Of a stretch of DNA of 32,757 nt, positions 31,192-32,757 are shown in pieces. The notes beneath the pieces are model-generated. The model made no database searches. It was not told where the DNA came from and saw only the letters and a program-made list of their open reading frames with translations. Numbering within the stretch: the first letter of the stretch is position 1; each line of letters opens with the position of its first letter. The DNA lies in NCBI GenBank assembly GCA_038207585.1, contig JBBQZP010000038.1, forward strand, positions 1 to 32,757, given 5' to 3'. The DNA is from JBBQZP01 sp038207585. GTDB lineage: Bacteria; Pseudomonadota; Alphaproteobacteria; Rhodobacterales; Rhodobacteraceae. Both the position numbers and the translations under genes were made by a program.

Positions 31192-32757
31192 TTAGTGCCG
31201 GAAATGGCGCTGGCCGGTAAAGACCATCGCCAACCCCAAAGCATCCGCCGTCGCAATAATCTCATCATCGCGCAAGGATCCGCCGGGCTGGATCACGGCG
31301 CGGGCACCGGCTGCGGCCAAAGCCTCGATCCCGTCGGGAAAGGGGAAGAACGCGTCGGATGCAACCACAGCCCCATCGGTCATGGCGCGTGAGCGGCTCA
31401 GCGCCTCGGCCATGTCCTGCCCCTTGCGGGCGGCGATGCGGGTGGCGTCGACGCGGCTCATCTGGCCTGCGCCGACGCCGACAGTCGCGCCGTCTTTGAC
31501 AAAGACGATGGCGTTGGATTTCACATGCTTGGCAACCGTGGCGGCAAAGGCCAGATCGGCCAGTTCCGCATCAGACGGCTTGCGTTTGCTGACCACGCGC
31601 AATTCCACATCACCCACCCCCGCCGCATCGCGATCCTGCACCAGAAACCCGCCCGCAACCTGCCGGAAGGTGAGGGCGCGCGAGGCTGCATCAGGCAGAT
31701 GATCGGTGGTCAGCAGGCGCAGGTTTTTCTTTCCAGCAAAGACCGCGCGGGCGGCGTCATCGGCCCCCGGAGCGATCACCACTTCGGTGAAAATCCCGCA
31801 GATCGCCTCGGCGGTCGGGCCGTCAAGCGGTTGGTTCAGCGCCACAATCCCGCCGAAAGCCGAAGTGCGGTCGCAATCATAGGCGCGGGCGTATGCTTCG
31901 GCCAAGGTCGCGCCCTGCGCCACGCCGCAGGGGTTGGCGTGTTTCACGATCACGCAGGCGGGGCCATTGGCGGGGTCAAATTCCGCAACCAGTTCATAGG
32001 CCGCATCGGTGTCGTTGATGTTGTTGTAGCTCAGTTCCTTGCCCTGCCACTGCTTTGCGGTGGCAACCCCCGCGCGGGCCGTGCCGTCCGTATAGAACGC
32101 CGCCCCCTGATGCGGGTTTTCGCCGTAGCGCAGCCCTTGTGCCAGTTTGCCCGCAAAAACCCGGCGGCGCGGGGTGGCGTCGCCCAAAGCGCCCGCCATC
32201 CATGTTGACACCGCCGCATCATAGGCCGCCGTGCGCCCATACGCTGTCAGCGCCAACGATTGACGAAACGGCAGGCTGGTAGCCCCCCCGTGCTGCGCCA
32301 TTTCGGCCAGAAGTGCCGGATAATCGGCAGGGTCCGTCACCACATTCACGAAGCGGTGGTTTTTTGCCGCCGCCCGGATCATCGCGGGGCCGCCGATGTC
32401 GATATTCTCGATGCAATCGTCGTATGACCCACCGCGCGCCACCGTCGCCTCGAACGGATAAAGGTTCACGACCAACAGGTCGATCGGCTCGATCCCATGT
32501 GCTGCCATCGCAAGAAGGTGTTCATCATCATCGCGCAGCGCCAGCAAACCGCCATGCACATTCGGGTGCAAAGTCTTCACCCGCCCGTCCATCATTTCGG
32601 GAAACCCCGTCACCTCCGCCACATCGCGCACCGCCAGCCCCGCTGCCCGCAGCGCCGCCGACGATCCGCCGGTAGAGATCAGCTCAACCCCCATAGCCGC
32701 CAGCGCGTGTGCCAGATCAATCAACCCGGTCTTGTCGCTGACCGACAGCAGCGCGCG
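31192..32757 (-). CDS. purH: Bifunctional AICAR formyltransferase / IMP cyclohydrolase (PurH), cut by window edge
   Basis: PurH performs the last two steps of IMP synthesis. About 521 residues are visible; the start codon lies just beyond the right edge, since coding continues to the last base (RALLSVSDKTG precedes LIDLAHALAAMG). The N-terminal IMP cyclohydrolase part has STGGSS and KTLHPNVHGG. The formyltransferase part has SYNNINDTDAAYEL, VIVKHANPCGVA, and the end DAFFPFPDGIE...QPGGSLRDDE. The C-terminus FTGQRHFRH is typical. lspA follows after one base, so the two are co-transcribed. Confidence 0.97.
   Translation of the reverse strand, partial: RALLSVSDKTGLIDLAHALAAMGVELISTGGSSAALRAAGLAVRDVAEVTGFPEMMDGRVKTLHPNVHGGLLALRDDDEHLLAMAAHGIEPIDLLVVNLYPFEATVARGGSYDDCIENIDIGGPAMIRAAAKNHRFVNVVTDPADYPALLAEMAQHGGATSLPFRQSLALTAYGRTAAYDAAVSTWMAGALGDATPRRRVFAGKLAQGLRYGENPHQGAAFYTDGTARAGVATAKQWQGKELSYNNINDTDAAYELVAEFDPANGPACVIVKHANPCGVAQGATLAEAYARAYDCDRTSAFGGIVALNQPLDGPTAEAICGIFTEVVIAPGADDAARAVFAGKKNLRLLTTDHLPDAASRALTFRQVAGGFLVQDRDAAGVGDVELRVVSKRKPSDAELADLAFAATVAKHVKSNAIVFVKDGATVGVGAGQMSRVDATRIAARKGQDMAEALSRSRAMTDGAVVASDAFFPFPDGIEALAAAGARAVIQPGGSLRDDEIIATADALGLAMVFTGQRHFRH

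Noticed and set aside
1..32757. Mobile element, prophage, toxin-antitoxin pair, CRISPR or defence island
   Set aside because: No transposase, integrase, direct-repeat array, tRNA-flanked insertion or defence-type gene was seen; all genes fit a core chromosomal setting.

Overview
The window is GC-rich bacterial chromosome with tightly packed genes, many overlapping by 4 bases (ATGA or GTGA). Gene content and order point to an alphaproteobacterium of the Rhodobacterales (Rhodobacter/Roseobacter relatives). The evidence is a cysteine-type FdsGBACD formate dehydrogenase, an rpoE-chrR singlet-oxygen module divergent from a five-gene operon matching the Rhodobacter sphaeroides sigma-E target operon, and the order purH-lspA-DUF3035 lipoprotein-M16-M16. 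It looks like core chromosome. I see no insertion sequence, phage, integrase, CRISPR array, tRNA or rRNA.

Layout. (1) 152-5068, minus strand: uvrC, then after an AT-rich gap a pteridine-reductase-like SDR, a Na+/Ca2+ antiporter, a 70-residue membrane/cysteine protein and an S49 peptidase. (2) 5159-12279, plus strand: a LysR-type regulator followed by fdsG, fdsB, a small DUF4287 gene, fdsA, fdhD (fdsC) and fdsD. Together these make a soluble NAD+-dependent molybdenum formate dehydrogenase and its sulfurtransferase. (3) 12595-14219, plus: a CpsD-like protein with a degenerate ATP site and a Wzz-like chain-length protein. (4) 14346-17681, minus: rfbC-rfbB-rfbD-rfbA for dTDP-L-rhamnose. Regions 3 and 4 converge on a strong hairpin and probably both serve surface polysaccharide synthesis.

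(5) 17805-23803: the sigma-E/ChrR module. rpoE-chrR runs rightward. An FAD oxidoreductase, a DUF1365 protein, an MFS carrier, a DUF3833 protein and an SDR run leftward. Each side has a sigma-E type promoter with an 18-base spacer. In Rhodobacter this system answers singlet oxygen, and related genes act in furan fatty acid synthesis. (6) 23813-27332, minus: mutL-rmuC-hutD/ves, overlapping. (7) 27385-32757, minus: purH (cut by the right edge), lspA, a DUF3035 lipoprotein, and a catalytic plus a non-catalytic M16 peptidase.

Most of the window is recognisable biology. The least explained items are the CpsD-like protein that has lost its P-loop lysine, an RNA hairpin that would hide that gene's ribosome binding site, the DUF4287 gene inside the fds operon, paired regulator half-sites before fdsG, and an AT-rich gap with a perfect DnaA box upstream of uvrC. 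I did not find a clearly new multi-gene system.
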